This document shows, piece by piece, positions 37,189 to 49,874 of a stretch of 64,000 nucleotides of DNA; position 1 is the stretch's first letter; the number at the start of each line of letters is the position of its first letter. The stretch is taken from the NCBI RefSeq assembly GCF_000208745.1, contig NC_030855.1:17768291-17832290 (forward strand), given 5' to 3'. Under the pieces are notes generated by a model. It did no database searches. It was not told the DNA's origin and saw only the letters and a program-made list of their open reading frames with translations. This DNA is from Theobroma cacao (lineage: Eukaryota; Streptophyta; Magnoliopsida; Malvales; Malvaceae). Position numbers and translations under genes: made by a program.

Positions 37189-38841
37189 TGTTGTGGGTTT
37201 AGTACTCATAAGTATACATATTGAACTAGTAATTTAGACAGTAAATTTAAAATCGTATCCCATAAGGATTTGCTTCTAATTATTCAAAAGTATCAAATTA
37301 TGATAGATCAATCCTATTCAAGTAACTTGATTTTGTAGAAAATTAATTAAAACTAAATTCAATCTAAAACTAAATTTATTAACAAAAACTAAATATTCAC
37401 TAAAGAAAGGTAATAGACTAAAACCTAGGATTATGGGTTTATTCAACACTTCATTTAACACCAATTTCTCTTATTATTTACATTCATGGGTGGTTTTGCT
37501 AACCTAAAATCCAAACTATGCACAAGTATCCATCGAGATGCTTGTACAAGTACCTAATTTAATTGGGTCACTATATATGTATAGTAATCAATTAAATGAG
37601 GTATATTAAGCTAGTGTTCTAATTTGGCTATGTATGGCATTGAGGAGTATGTTTACCTTAATTTCGAATGAATCACCTAAGTGACATGAATATACACTAT
37701 TCGAACCTTAATCTAATCTACAATGACTCTGTCGAGTCTCATTCAGATTAACAAATCATTCAATTGCTAGCCAGACAACTAAAAGCATTATGAGCAGATT
37801 TGAATAAACAAAACCATACCCATTCATTGTAAATAAAAGAGAAACAAATATTCAAATTACATGTTGAAATCCATCACAATCCTAGAAAGATAGTTTAGCT
37901 CATAATAACTAATAAAAATATCATCCAAAGAAAATTAGTTATAAATCCAAGTCAAAGAAATTAAGAGAAACACAAAAGTAGAGAAAGAAACTAATAATTA
38001 AAGCTTTTGATCTCAATTCTCCCTCAAATTCTTTTACTTTCTTGCTTTGTTTTCGGGTTTCTTTTCTCCAGAATAGTTGCTTGTTAGCCTCTCTTGAAAA
38101 CCTATGAAAAAGGCCCCTTAAATAGTCTTCAAAATCCTTAATTTCCAAAATCCCATGACAAAATTTTTTTTTGGAAATATGTCTAGTGTTGTGGCCTTGG
38201 TTTCTCAAGCATCGAGGCCTTGGCTCCTCAGGCATTGCGACCTTCCTTCATCAATGTTGTAGCCTTGAGATGAAGTATGGTGCATCTTTTTCTTCTAGCA
38301 CTGCAGCGCTTTGCTCTTTGGTGTTACTATGATGCTCTGAAGCATCTTGGCGCCGCGACCTTGACTTATGTTGCCTTGTGTAATACTGCAACAATCTAGC
38401 CTTTTTTAACATAATTTTCACCGTGATTTGATTCAAACTGGGTGAAGTGGTAAATATGAAAGTTGTAGTCCTATCTCGTATATTTTCAATGGCTTAATAA
38501 TTATGTCAATTGGACTTCTGTAGCTCAAGTTATTCTAAAAATACTGCAGCATGTACAAATGAAGTCATCTCCATACTTACAAGATTTTTCATCAAATAAG
38601 CCTTTCTCATCAAATTCCTACAAAAGTAATGAGAGAAATCAATAATAATTATACTTAAAGTAATTTAGAACAAAAAAACTTAAAATTATCTAATAATAAC
38701 TTAAATTAAACTAATCAATACGGAATCAAACTTAACTAAGAAAAACACCAAAAATACTAAAATTCGAACCTAAAATTTCAAAGATCTAGTTACTTAAGTC
38801 CTCAAAATGTGTCAAAATAACTCTATATAATAGAGCTATCA
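37189..38841 (-). repeat. 3' LTR of nested Athila-type element, 1653 bp
   Basis: The LTR starts TGATAGCTCTATTATATAGAG at 38841, matching the LTR start at 2432, and ends ACAACA at 37189. A purine-rich tract (AAGTATAAGGGTA) precedes it on the minus strand. Confidence 0.8.
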
Positions 38842-40297
38842 TACCCTTATACTTAAGATTGTGCTAGTCCTTAAGCAAAATATAAACTAAAATGCAATAA
38901 CATAAATGAAGAAAACAACTTAATTAGAAATAAATTACACCAACTTAGCAATCACCTTTAATATCCTTATAAGTTAATTCATAATCTCAACTCTAAGCAA
39001 CACACAAATATTATTCAAATCCAAATGCAAACTCATCATCATATGGATTTCTGTGTGTGTGTGTGCAATCTTTTCACCAAGAACATTATACAATTCGGAT
39101 AAGTTTAGATGCATACAAAATTTAAATTATTATTGAAATTTCATATGTTTGCGTTTCATCTCTCACTCCACTAATGTAGACTAATACTAAGTTAAGGATC
39201 AATAGGACTTTATTAAGTTTGTAATGTATGGCTAGGGTTAAGGTAGAATATAGAATATTATGTAGCTCAAATCACCCTAAGCACATAGTCATTCTAAAAC
39301 ATATTTCGAGTTTTATTTTTGTCAGCAAGTACACCCTTTTTTCATCAAAATTTTCTTTTTGTTCAACACTTCATTTTTTTTCTTCTTTTTCTTCTCTTTT
39401 CTTTTTTCTTTTTTTTTTCTCAATATCACACCTCCAAACTTATTTTTTTTATAAGGTAGTAAACTGAATACAATCATACTTTTGATCTTTTAATCACTTT
39501 TCATCTTTACTACCTTTCTCACTATCTAGCTCATTACATTTCCTAAATTGACTTATGCACTTAGGAGTGAGGGATGCAAAAATTGAAATTTTTTTATGTA
39601 AGGGTTTGGGCTAATAATTAAGTGTTAAAATAAAGAAAAGGTTACATTAGACTTAAAAGCGGAAACTAAGGATAAATTATGTAAAAGTAGGCTAAAAAGG
39701 CTTAATTGGTCCAAAGATGGCTTAAATCATTTCCTGAACTAAGTACAGCCTAAGATTTCAACTCAAAAGAGAAATCAAACAAATTCTAGAACTTAACACA
39801 TAATTCAAAAATTTACATTTACATAAACCTTTTTTTAAATACGTACAATGAATCTAAACAAAAGATATGGTGCTCAAATTTAAAAATCTCATCCTAACCA
39901 CGAAGCTTAGTATAATAATTTACATAATACTTAAACAATAAGAATCAAAATAAGAATATAACTAGGTTCTCATCATTGGATATGTAAATTAAAAGAAATT
40001 GGTGCAATGAAATCTAGCTCAAGTTCTTAAAACATGCAACAAATTAAATGATACATAACTTAATTAAACTTAAGAGCTAAAACCATAAATGCATAATAAA
40101 GAAAACAAACCTTAAAAATTGAAAATTCTCCCCTAAACTTAAAATTAACATTGTCCTTAATGTTAAAAAGTAAAGAAGAAAAGTCAAGAATACTTTCTTG
40201 TGTAGCAAGATCCTCTGATCTTCATCTTCATCCTCATTATATCCAAAGTTTTTGGGAGGATCAATTTAAAGGTTTTCTACCAATATGGTTGAAGTTG
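38842..40297 (-). other. non-coding tail of the nested Athila-type element
   Basis: This AT-rich stretch lies between the protease fragment and the 3' LTR. Reading both strands shows no RT, RNase H, integrase or envelope-like motif. A pyrimidine-rich block lies at 39345-39450 on the plus strand. Confidence 0.6.
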
Positions 40298-40670
40298 CTA
40301 TGGTAAAATATGGAGTCGTGAACTAGAAACTACTAATTGTTGTCCAACCTCAAAATCAAGATAACTATGAGGTGGTGGAAGATGCTCTTCATGCGATTGC
40401 TTGGTTCTGATATGTGGAGGTGGTGGTTTTAACTCAAAAGTTGGTGATTGCTCACTTGTAGATGGAGAAATAGGTTTACCCTCACCTGCATCAACTAAAT
40501 CCACTCTATAGCAATTATCTGTAAAGGCAAGATGTTTAATTGCAATGAAACTATTAAATTCGACTGCCTCCTCTCCAACTTTAAAAGCAATCTTGCCTTC
40601 CTTCACATCAATGACTGCACTTGCAATAGCCAAGAATGGTCATCCCAAGATTAGAGGAATTTTCACATCC
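40298..40670 (-). pseudogene. retroelement protease C-terminal fragment
   Basis: The minus strand reads DVKIPLILG, a stop, then PFLAIASAVIDVKEGKIAFK and VGEEAVEFNSF. This matches the aspartic-protease end (ILGRPFLATA block and following xVxxGxxxxxVxxExVxFN) of Athila/Tat polyproteins, with the usual arginine replaced by a stop. A proline-rich, unrelated-looking tail follows. Confidence 0.7.
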
Positions 40671-41649
40671 TCTTCCATCTCAAGCACAATGAAGTCCACT
40701 AGAATGTAGAGACGCCTAACTTTAACAAATACATCCTCTATAATCTCAACAAGGTACTTGATTATTCTGTTTAATAACTATAAGGTAACTATAGTAGGTT
40801 AAATCTCCTTATAATAAAGTTTCTTGATAATAGACAAAGGCATTATTGTTACACTGACGCCTAAATCACACAAAGCCTTAGAAATTTTAAAACTACCAAT
40901 AGTGTAAGGAATAGAAAAACTTTGGTGGAAGCTTATTCTAGATTATAGCATTGCACTCATCAATAAGTGCAACTATCTCAAACTCTTCTAATTTCCTCTT
41001 CTTAATCAAAATGTCTTTTGAAAACTTCACATAGCTTTGCATGTTTTCCAAAGCTTCAGCAAAAGGAATGTTGATGTAAAGCTTATTAAATACTTCTAAG
41101 AACTTTTGGAATTAATGATCAAGCTTTTGTTTCTGAAAGTGTTGAGGAAAAGATGGTGGTTGTGGGTTTGCCTTTGTATCCTTCACTTGAACTGGCTTGT
41201 TAGCATTCTCAACCATTGTCTCATTCTCAACTAACTTATATTGATGTTCAGTTTACTTGCTACTAATTCCAACCTCTTTTCCACTCCTAAGAGTAATAAC
41301 ATTGCATTGTTCTTGACCTTCGCTCCTAGGATTTGCCTCTGTATCAATAGGTAAGGTCTATTGAGCTTTGTTGTTTAAGAAGTTGGCAAGTTGACCAACT
41401 TGGGTCTCAAGGTTCTTTATCGAGGCTGCCTGACTATGTATGATGGAATTGATCTTAGCTATGTACTGCATCAATAATTCCTCCATAGATGGTTTCTTTT
41501 ATAGAATAAGAGCTTTTGCCTACTGTTGGAATCCATAAGGCATGTTTGACCATGAACCTGAAGATGATCCCTAATTATTGCCCTAAGAGATGGTTGTATG
41601 GTTCCTCCACCTAAGGTTGTAGGTGTTGGAATAAAGGTTGTTCTGTTGT

Positions 41650-42545
41650 CAGTTCCCCATAAATTGAATTGTCTCTGTATTGCTTGGACACAGATTATTT
41701 ACATACTCATCTCCACAATACTCACAAACTACAAAAGGACTTTGAATTGAGTTAGCACCAAAAGAATCAAGTTTCTTAGTTAGAGTTGCTACTTGTGCTG
41801 ATAATGTTGTAATGGCATCCACTTCATGAATTCCAACTACTCTCTTATGCATTAATCACTTTGCTGGCCACTAGTAGTCGTTCGATGCCATCTTCTCTAA
41901 CAGGTCATATGCCTCATCAATTGATTTTTCCATTAGAGCTCCTCCTACATTAGCATCAATGGTGGTTTGAACATGACCAATAGTCCATTGTAGAAAGTTT
42001 GTAGTTGAAGCCACTTTGAAAAACCATGATAAGGGCAATGCTTAAGTAGATCTTTTTATCTTTCCCAAGCCTTGTACAATAATTCTGAATTTAGCTACAT
42101 GAATGATGTGATATCATTCTTCATCTTTGCTATCTTAGCTAAAGGAAAGAACTTAGCAAGAACCTTCTAAGCAATGTCATCCCATGTTGTGATGGATCTA
42201 GTAGGGAGCGTATTCAGCCACACTTTAACTTTTTCCCTCAATGAAAAAAGGAAAAGCCTCAAACGAATTGCATCATTTATGACTCCATTGTGTTTAAAGG
42301 TGTCATATATCTTTAAGAAATTCAAACTATGGGCATTTGGATCATTTGAAAGACCATTAAATTGGACTGAAGTTTGGATCATGGTGATGATGACTAGCTT
42401 AATCTCGAAATTGTTTGCTTGAATAGTCGGCCTTCTAATGCTTGAGGGAATCCTTTGTACTAAAGGAAGAACATAATCTCTTAAACAACGATTCTTTTCC
42501 ACTACTCGTTATTTAGATTTACTGCTCACCCTATTGATTAGCCAT
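41650..42545 (-). pseudogene. retrotransposon gag remnant (nested Athila-type)
   Basis: Landmarks on the minus strand are QANNFEIKLVIITMIQTSVQ, SNDPNAHSLNFLKIYDTFK, DAIRLRLFLFSLREKVKVW, LAKFFPLAKIAKMKNDITSF, YKDLLKHCPYHG and a zinc-knuckle remnant CEYCGDEYVNNLCPSN near 41660-41720. Several in-frame stops are present, including two within the first nine codons and others after TTWDDIA. The order and motifs match the gag at 163-651. Confidence 0.8.
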
Positions 42546-42756
42546 TGCAACAGTTTAAGTACAAACTTGTTCATTTTCTCATTGAAGTCTTCGGAATGTT
42601 CTATCAATCTCTGGGTCACAAGATACAATTCCCAAGCTTTTTGCTCTTTTCTTACAACAACAGATTAAACTTGAAAAACAAAAAGAAAAAAGAAAAACTC
42701 AATTAAAACTAATTTATTGACTTGTAACATTAGCAAAATAAATAGGAAAAATAAAT

Positions 42757-42773
42757 CTCCGGCAACGACGCCA
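42757..42773 (-). other. primer binding site, tRNA-Asp type
   Basis: The minus strand reads TGGCGTCGTTGCCGGAG, two bases from the tRNA-Asp-complementary site, immediately inside the 5' LTR edge at 42780. Confidence 0.78.
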
Positions 42774-42779
42774 AAAACT

Positions 42780-42998
42780 TGTTATGGGTTTAGTGCACAT
42801 AAGTATATGTATCGAACAAGTACTATAGACAGTAAGTCTAGAATTGTATCTCACAGGGATTTGCTCCTAAGTGTTCACTAAATACCAAATTTATGACAAA
42901 TCAATCATATTTAAGTAGCTTGATTTTGTAGAAAATTAATTAAAACTAAATTCAATCTAAAACTAAATTAATTAACAAAAACTAAAAGTTCACTGTCC
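42780..42998 (-). repeat. truncated 5' LTR of nested element
   Basis: About 219 bp aligning with 37189-37410 of the 3' LTR (shared TTGATTTTGTAGAAAATTAA and following bases). Homology stops near 42998, so more than 1.4 kb of this LTR is missing. Confidence 0.75.
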
Positions 42999-43852
42999 CT
43001 AAAACCTTGAAGCAAACAGTAGAATTCAAGTAAGTTAAATCAAAAAATTTTCAATCCTTAAAAGCCAAAACCTTACTAGCTTAGGTACGAGTGCAATGAA
43101 TGGGAGAAAGGAAAAGATGAAGGTCGGCTGGATGAGAGGTTCAATGGTGGCCAGGGGTGGCCAAAGGAGCAGTCGGGAGAAGTGGGAGAAGTGTAAGGAT
43201 GGGGACTCAAAAGTGGGAGGGCTATGCGATGGTCGGCGTGGGTCGTTGGTCATCGTGGGTGGGTCTGTTGTTGGCAAATGGCGCGCTCATGTGGGGTGAA
43301 CAGTCAACTGGAAGGATCAAGTGGAGAGTGAAGGAGATAGAGAGGAGAAATGAGAGAAGAGAAATAGGAGAAATGAGGGGAGAAATCCCATGCTGAGATT
43401 TTTATTTTAATTGTCGATGGAAGAATCCTGTCACTAATTAACATAGTGATAAATTGGGGGAAAAATCTCGTGCATGAATTTTAAGATTTATCACCGACTA
43501 AATCATCGATGAAATATTTCGTCGATAATTAAAAAATAAATACCGACGAAAATTCCTTCAATAAGTTCGTTGGTAAACTTACCAATGTCTTACCACATTA
43601 CTAATCAGGTAATCTGTCAATAATAAGGTTGGCAAATTCCATCAGTAACATATTACCGATGGGCAAATCTATCGGTAAATTTCGTGCTTGTTCATGCGTG
43701 CAATTATATTATCAATGGAATACCAACATATTTCATTTCGTTGATTTTTTTTTGTCGATATTTCTCAAAATCTTGTTCCATCGATAATTGCCGATAGATT
43801 ATTATCGACATAATGGATTTCATCGGTGAAATCTAGTTTTTTTGAAGTATAT

Positions 43853-44429
43853 AAAAATAATTAAAAAGATTTTATTTCTTAACTTTTTAATGAATTATAA
43901 GTGCTTTCCCTTTCTTTAAACACACTTGCATTATCACGAAACTTACGATGACCACCAATGAGTTAAAACATTCATTAGAAAAAGCTTTTAATGTCTCACT
44001 AATTGCATCCCCTTAATTGGTTACAATAGTTGTACAAGAACAATCTCTTTAGGCAAAATTTATAAACTCTCTCTCCCGCTCGCTCTAAACTCTTCTCCCG
44101 ATCCTCTCTATCTTCCTTATTTTTCACACTTGCCAAACCACTAGAAATTTCAGAATTTGCTTCAATCTTCCTTTCTATTCCTTTCAACACACTCTGTTTT
44201 ACTTGCTTACAATACCACCTTTCCCCGAGGACCCAGGGAGTCCCACTAGTATGGTCCCCTTTCTCACGATAATACTTATTTTTCTATCTTCAATTATTCA
44301 TTCATTGTCCTTCCTGTTTGTCTAATAATTTACAAAAAAATGTCACTAAATTATTCAAGACTTGCACCCTTAAATTTTTTTTAAAAAATCAAAATTTATT
44401 AAATTCTAACCAAACGAGAAAAACATATT
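43853..44429. other. short intergenic stretch
   Basis: AT-rich, with no gene recognised. It may include the 3' part of the non-LTR retroelement relic that follows. Confidence 0.45.
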
Positions 44430-44719
44430 CTCAATATTCTGTTCATCAGAAAATTTTTAATATCAAGTGATGGAACATAATGAAACACATAGTAATCAAC
44501 TATATCAAAATCTTTATTAGCCATGTAATCGGCTTACACATTCCCTTCCTTAAAAATATGTTGCTTTTTAATTTCCCATTGAAGCTGAAGAAGTTGTTGA
44601 ATGGCTTGAATAATATCCCAGTTAGCACGTGGCTGAAAGTGAGATGAATTAATTGCCTGCAAGACTAATTTACGATCCACTTGTAGCTCAACTTTCCGAT
44701 GACCAATTTCCCAATGCAC
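44430..44719 (-). pseudogene. RNase H-like fragment of a non-LTR retroelement
   Basis: The minus strand reads KVELQVDRKLVLQAIN, WDIIQAIQQLLQLQWEI and HIFKEGNV, a stop, then ADYMANKDF. This is the second half of the RVT_3 (plant RNase H-like) domain, whose hallmark is HIxREGNxxADxLA near the end. The stop between GNV and ADYMA and the absence of the first half mark it as a relic of a LINE-type element. Confidence 0.7.
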
Positions 44720-46849
44720 CCTTACAACTTTTATTAGTGTCTGATTAATTATTTAATGACACAAAAGTGGAGAGGTTCATTAAATGGGAGAAGGGACTTA
44801 AGGTTTAACAAATTGTTGTATATATCAAACAATAAAATTATTATTTGTATATATATTATTATATTTAGGATGAAATAATTTTAAAAAAAGGTATAAAATA
44901 ATATTTTTATGAAAAATAAATAAGCAAATTAAATAAAAAATATAAAATTAAAATAGCGAGATTTGAGCATAAGATTGAAGCTTCGAAACCTCTTTCTCAG
45001 GGTTAAAATAAGACGTCAACTGCCATGTAGAAATTTCAAATTTGGTGTAGAAAAGGCTCAAATTAAGAAACAAAAATCATATACTATCACCTTTTTTTTA
45101 GGCGACCAAGGGTAAACGGTCAAGGTAACTGGTTCACCACGGCGGTCAAAGAGTCAATGACTCAATCATTACGGTTTACCTCCGTCAACCCCAACAACCA
45201 TAACGCCGTTATGTCCCCCAACTACCCCAAATGGTGACGTGGGAAGATCTTACCCGTTCATGTATTGAAGCTTCCGTAGAGCGTCGGATGGAGGCGCACG
45301 CGAGGTGATGACTGTTTTTGGGGATTTACACAATTATTTCGAGCAGATACAGGCGTGGTAAGAAAAAGATTGACCCCGACAATTTGACTGCAAACCATCA
45401 GTAAAAAAAAGGGGAAGGGGCAACTTGCAAAGTCATAAAAAGATTTCGACGAGAAAAAGAAAATAATATCCTAGTTTCTTCTAATACTCAGTTTTTTTTT
45501 TTTCCAATTAATCATCAATTCTTGGCATATGAAATAAGTAATGATCAGAAGTTAATTTTGAGATTTTGAATAAAATTAGCATCATCCATTTTCAAAGCAA
45601 AATTTATGGCATTAACCAAAGTTTTAGAAAGTGAATTTGGGTGGAGATTAGGTAAAGTTGAAGGGGTTTATTAATATATATTATATTATATTTTTGGAAC
45701 CCACATTTGAAGAAATGAAGCTATAGGATGCAGAAATGCCAAAACGACTGCATGTAGATTGTTCCATGACAACTTGCAAACAAAAAATGCTCAAATTTCA
45801 AGAGCTTTCGTTCAGGGTTAGGGTTTTGGTTTTATGTTGTCCCCTTCAGCATTGCAAAATGAATAGAATAAAATCTAGTAAAAAAATCTCATCTCCCACC
45901 AAAAGAAGAGTTATCATCATCAGGTCTGAAAATTTTATTTTGTCACGGTGCTTCATTTTCAACTCTTGACACGCTCAGTTGTTCTTTCTCGTGCTATCCC
46001 TTTCCCCGCTTTGTGCTGCCGCCTGCCTGCCTGCGCTGCTCCTTCTGCTCCTCTTGGCTCTTGCTCCTTCACTTTTCCTCCTTCAATATACTACCCATAT
46101 GCATTTATATTCTTCCTTTAAAAAAACAATTTTCAAAATGGGTTTACTGTCTTTTTGCTAACATGCACCGTTAGATTCGGTGTTGGTTAGCGGGATACGT
46201 GTTAAAGAAATAGTAAAGCACAAAACAAAAATTGTGAGAACAGTGGGTAAAAGGTTGCCCGGACTGCTCAGTGAGTTGTCGGTGGAGTTGATCTACAAAG
46301 TTGATGTAAGAAACAGCAAAAACCCAAAGATTGAATCACATTCACTTCTGGTATAATCAACAAAGATTTGTTTAATGTGGTGATCAAATAATTTCTTTCA
46401 CAGCTTGACAGGTGAAAAAGGAAAATTTTACATCTTTTCCTATTACAATGTTATATTTTGACAATCAACTACCTTTTAATAAATCAAAGTGATTAAACAA
46501 CATTGATCAAATATCTTTAATAGTAGTAGTTTGATTACAATTTACAGTGTTCACAAAGAAGAATAAATATCATAAATTCAAGTTTCTTTCTTTCGTCCTT
46601 TTTTTATGTCTACAAATGGATGATGTTCATACAAATCTAAAGTCATCTCGCCTTTTGTTATGGTAAAGTAAAGGTTTTCTTTCTCTCTTTTTTTGCAACA
46701 CCAGACATAAAGAAAAATTTAGAGAAAAATAAAACAAATAAAAAGAAAAAAATTATAATATTAAGCAAGGCAGCTATCCAGAAAGGCCGAAGAAGCTTCT
46801 TTTTCTGCTTCATCAAAAACCAGCTCTCCCCAGAGCCTAACCAGACTGG
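44720..46849. other. upstream intergenic region of the Aux/IAA gene
   Basis: No coding gene was recognised. A less AT-rich segment lies at 45100-45310, and a CT-rich coding-like but featureless frame at 45979-46161. No perfect TGTCTC auxin element was seen in the last 500 bp. Confidence 0.5.
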
Positions 46850-46922
46850 TTCTCTCTCTTTCTCTCTCTTCTCACATTAGCCTTCTTCTTCTTTATTTTG
46901 CTTGTTGTATTGTATATATTTA
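46850..46922 (+). promoter_or_regulatory. pyrimidine patch and TATA-like element upstream of Aux/IAA
   Basis: A TCTCTC-rich tract (46850-46875) and TGTATATATTTAAG (about 46910-46923) lie 30-100 bp before the start codon. Such Y-patches are common at plant core promoters or in 5' leaders; which role applies here is not decided by the sequence. Confidence 0.35.
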
Positions 46923-46953
46923 AGATAAGAAGTTCTTAGAGTTTCAGACTTTG

Positions 46954-49874
46954 ATGTCTACACCTTTGGAACATGATTACATAGGCTTAACAGAGACTTC
47001 TCCAATGGAAAGAAGCTCTGAGAAGATCTCTTCTTCTTCTTCTTCCTCTTCAACTCACTCCATTGAAGACAAAGCCAACAAAACTACCAACAATACTACT
47101 CTTAATCTCAAAGAAACTGAACTGAGGCTTGGCTTGCCAGGTTCTCAGTCTCCTGAGAGAAAAGTCTCTCTTTTTGGGAAAGATTTGGAGAGTAATGATA
47201 AAAATAGTGGTTTTTCTGTAAGCCCTTTGAAGAACTTGGTGTCTGGAGCTAAAAGGGGTTTCTCAGATGCTATTGATGCGTCTAATGGGAAATGGGTTTT
47301 CCCTATGAATGGTAAATCTGATGTAGAGTTGGCTAAAGGTGCTGGCTTGGCCTCTTCTAGAGGTTGTTTGGAGAGCAAAAACAATTCCCAGCAAGCAAAG
47401 GTATCTATACCTGCCATGAAAGAGGTTGGTGGTCTTCCTCAGTCTCCAAAGCCAGTTCAAGATAAAAAGAATCTTGTTTCTCCTCCAAATGAGCATGCTA
47501 GTGCTCCTGCTGCAAAGTATGTTTATCTTCAAACTTGTTGCTTCTTTTACCTTCTTTTTAATTGCTGAGGAAATTTGTGAAAATGGGGAAGAAATTGCTA
47601 TTTTGAAGTTTTAAGGAAAAACAAGTTAGCTTATAGTGGTTTTTTTCTCTTTCAACAAGTAAGCAATATCTTTTTCCTTGTTCGTGCTGTTGATGGTACA
47701 ACAATTTTCGAAGCAATATGAAGCACGCATCTGATTTTCCGTATTTTAATTGGTCTACTCTTTCTTTGGCAGTTTATTTGAAAAGTTCTTCTGAAACCAG
47801 AGGGGCTTTTCTTAGAGTTTTCGAGTTTTTAATGCGGTGTTCATCTTAGCCCATGTCTTGCTTTCTTTCTTTTATGCCATCACATACTTATTTCTTTAAT
47901 TGTTGGGAATTTCGACCTCTTTGGTCAACTTTTGTTTGTATAACAACTGTTCAGTTTATAATTTTGCATCAATTATTGAGCAAGATTTCCGTAACAGGGC
48001 ACAGGTGGTAGGATGGCCACCAATTCGTTCATTCCGGAAGAATACCATGGCCTCTAATTTGGCGAAGAACAGTGATGATGCTGCTGGTTGCCTCTATGTA
48101 AAGGTGAGCATGGATGGAGCACCGTACCTGAGGAAGGTTGACCTCAAGACCTACAAAAACTATACGGAACTCTCATCAGCTTTGGAGAAGATGTTCAGCT
48201 GTTTTACCATTGGTATGATTGCCCAATCCCATCAGGCATACATAGCTCTACTTTAGCATGCATTGTGTGCCCACCATTAGGTTGATTTAGAAAGGCAAAA
48301 TTGGTCGACTAATCATGAGTACCATAAATTACATCTTTATTGTGATAAAACGAGTTACGGTTGCATTAAGTGTGAATATGTTCCGTAATTTTTGTTCTTT
48401 TCCTAACTCCAAGAAATGATTTTTCATGCTTGTTCTGAGCCACAAGGTATCTTTTTTTTTTTAAAAAAAAAAAAGGGATTATCTTAGTATCTGATATGTG
48501 TACTCTACCTAAAATTAAATAAGGGTTTTAACACCCTTTTTAGAATAAAAATGCCCTCTTTTCCTTTATTTTGGATTGAGTTATCACATATAATTAACTG
48601 CCATAATACAAATTTTTTACAAATATAAATTCTTAAGTCTTCAAAATATTTTTTAATATTTTGATTTCCTAATTCTATAACAAACTGTATTGCATAATAA
48701 ATTATGCATAGAATATTTCATTGTCATTATTAATTTCATTTAAAATAGTGCTCATATATAACAAGATTCATGTGCAAAGTAGGCATAAATTAAAAAACCT
48801 TGTGGAATAAAAAATTCCTTGTATATGCTTGTTGGCAAGGTTTTGAACTTTGTGTGGTGACAGTTTTGGTCTGAAATTCTCACTGCCAATGCAAGCTTAG
48901 TGAGTTTTTAATAGCTTCAGCCACCAAACACTCTTTAGTAGATCATGAGTGTGATTTTGTTTTGTAACAGCCAGAACATTACTGTCATTTTGTAGTCAAG
49001 TGTGTGCTGACTTGGGTGTATGGATGACTGTGATTCAGGGCAGTGCAGTTCGCATGGGCTTCCCGTGCGAGATGGTCTCACCGAGAGTCGCTTGATGGAT
49101 CTTCTCCATGGATCTGAATACGTCCTGACATATGAAGACAAGGACGGTGATTGGATGCTTGTCGGTGATGTTCCGTGGGAGTAAGTGCTTATCCTCCTAG
49201 ATAGCACTTTACATATTCTTTTCAAAATCTTGGATGATTCTTGGTGGGATGTGGTTTTTGCGCTAAATTGTGTAATTTACAAACTCAGGAAAGAAATTGA
49301 CTGAAATTATCTGCCGTCATTTCCTATATTTGATCATGAAGAGTTATATCAATGCTGATTTGAAAAATGGCTTGGCATTATTGTGCAACTTGACATTGCA
49401 ACGTATCACACTTTTCCTAAAATACAGCCTAATTGATCTTATATTCCTGCAATCTGATTTCTTACATTTAGTTATTGTCTTACTATATTATTTCTTTATG
49501 ATGATAGATTCCTTTATCATGTCATCTTTGTTACTCAGGATGTTCACGGATTCATGTAGGAGACTAAGGATAATGAAAGGTTCGGAGGCAATTGGACTAG
49601 GTATCTCTTACTGATTAAATAATGGCATTCTTTTCCTTAATCATGGTTCCAACTTTAAAATCTTCGAGCAGAAACACCAACGTATTCTCTCTTTTTTTTT
49701 TTTTTTCCCAATTTTATTTATAATTTAAAGGCAACATTGAATTGGCTTGCTTTAAATTTTGATCACATATTTGATTTCCCTGAGTATCAATTTGAAGTCA
49801 TCCTGATATTGAGTGAGTCCATATGCCTGCTTCCAGCTCCAAGGGCCATGGAGAAATGCAAGAACCAGACCTAA
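46954..49874 (+). CDS. Aux/IAA transcriptional repressor, IAA8/9/27 type
   Basis: Five plus-strand exons: 46954-47516, 47998-48212, 49039-49180, 49539-49600 and 49837-49874. Phases join to give 339 residues. Domain I holds the EAR motif TELRLGLPG (residues 55-63), which recruits TOPLESS. The [10 protein letters not shown] segment (99-108) carries the KR of the bipartite NLS. The degron [11 protein letters not shown] (191-201) is intact and should bind TIR1/AFB with auxin. Domains III and IV form the PB1 fold: K223 in [10 protein letters not shown], and the acidic loop [19 protein letters not shown] (291-309). The start [12 protein letters not shown], the long serine-rich N-terminus and the total length place it in the IAA8/9/27 group. 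It acts in the nucleus by blocking ARF activators until auxin triggers its breakdown. The exact orthologue is not resolved by eye. Confidence 0.95.

Larger units (their letters stand above)
37189..42998 (-). mobile_element. Athila-type LTR element lacking pol, nested in CACTA
   Basis: Minus orientation: a truncated 5' LTR (42780-42998), primer site (42757-42773), gag remnant (41650-42545), protease-end fragment (40298-40670), then a non-coding stretch to the 3' LTR (38841 down to 37189). The 219 bp of 5' LTR that remain align throughout with the first part of the 3' LTR as read on the plus strand. No reverse transcriptase, RNase H or integrase was found in the 1.4 kb between protease and LTR, so the copy depended on other elements to move. 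The 5' LTR is broken at about 42998, where CACTA sequence resumes. Confidence 0.83.
34103..43849 (-). mobile_element. CACTA (En/Spm) transposon, degenerate, hosting an LTR element
   Basis: The left end is CACTACAAAAAAG (34103-34115). The right end, TTTTTTGAAGTA (43838-43849), is its inverted copy with two changes. Both are flanked by the 3-bp target duplication TAT (34100-34102 and 43850-43852), the CACTA hallmark. The first and last several hundred bases are full of short motifs such as TTCGTCGGT, CCGATGGG and TTTCATCGGTGA in both orientations, the subterminal repeats where CACTA transposases bind. Internally, minus-strand pieces of a TNP2-type C-terminus (36742-37188) and a TNPA/Transposase_24-type gene (about 34945-35330) remain. 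An Athila-type element (37189-42998) splits it. Confidence 0.85.

Noticed and set aside
43035..43299. Overlapping frames on both strands
   Set aside because: They lie in the GC-richer subterminal part of the CACTA element and resemble no transposase domain.
45736..46161. Two frames upstream of the Aux/IAA gene
   Set aside because: Low-complexity leucine/cysteine-rich or lysine-rich translations with no motif; they lie in the promoter region.
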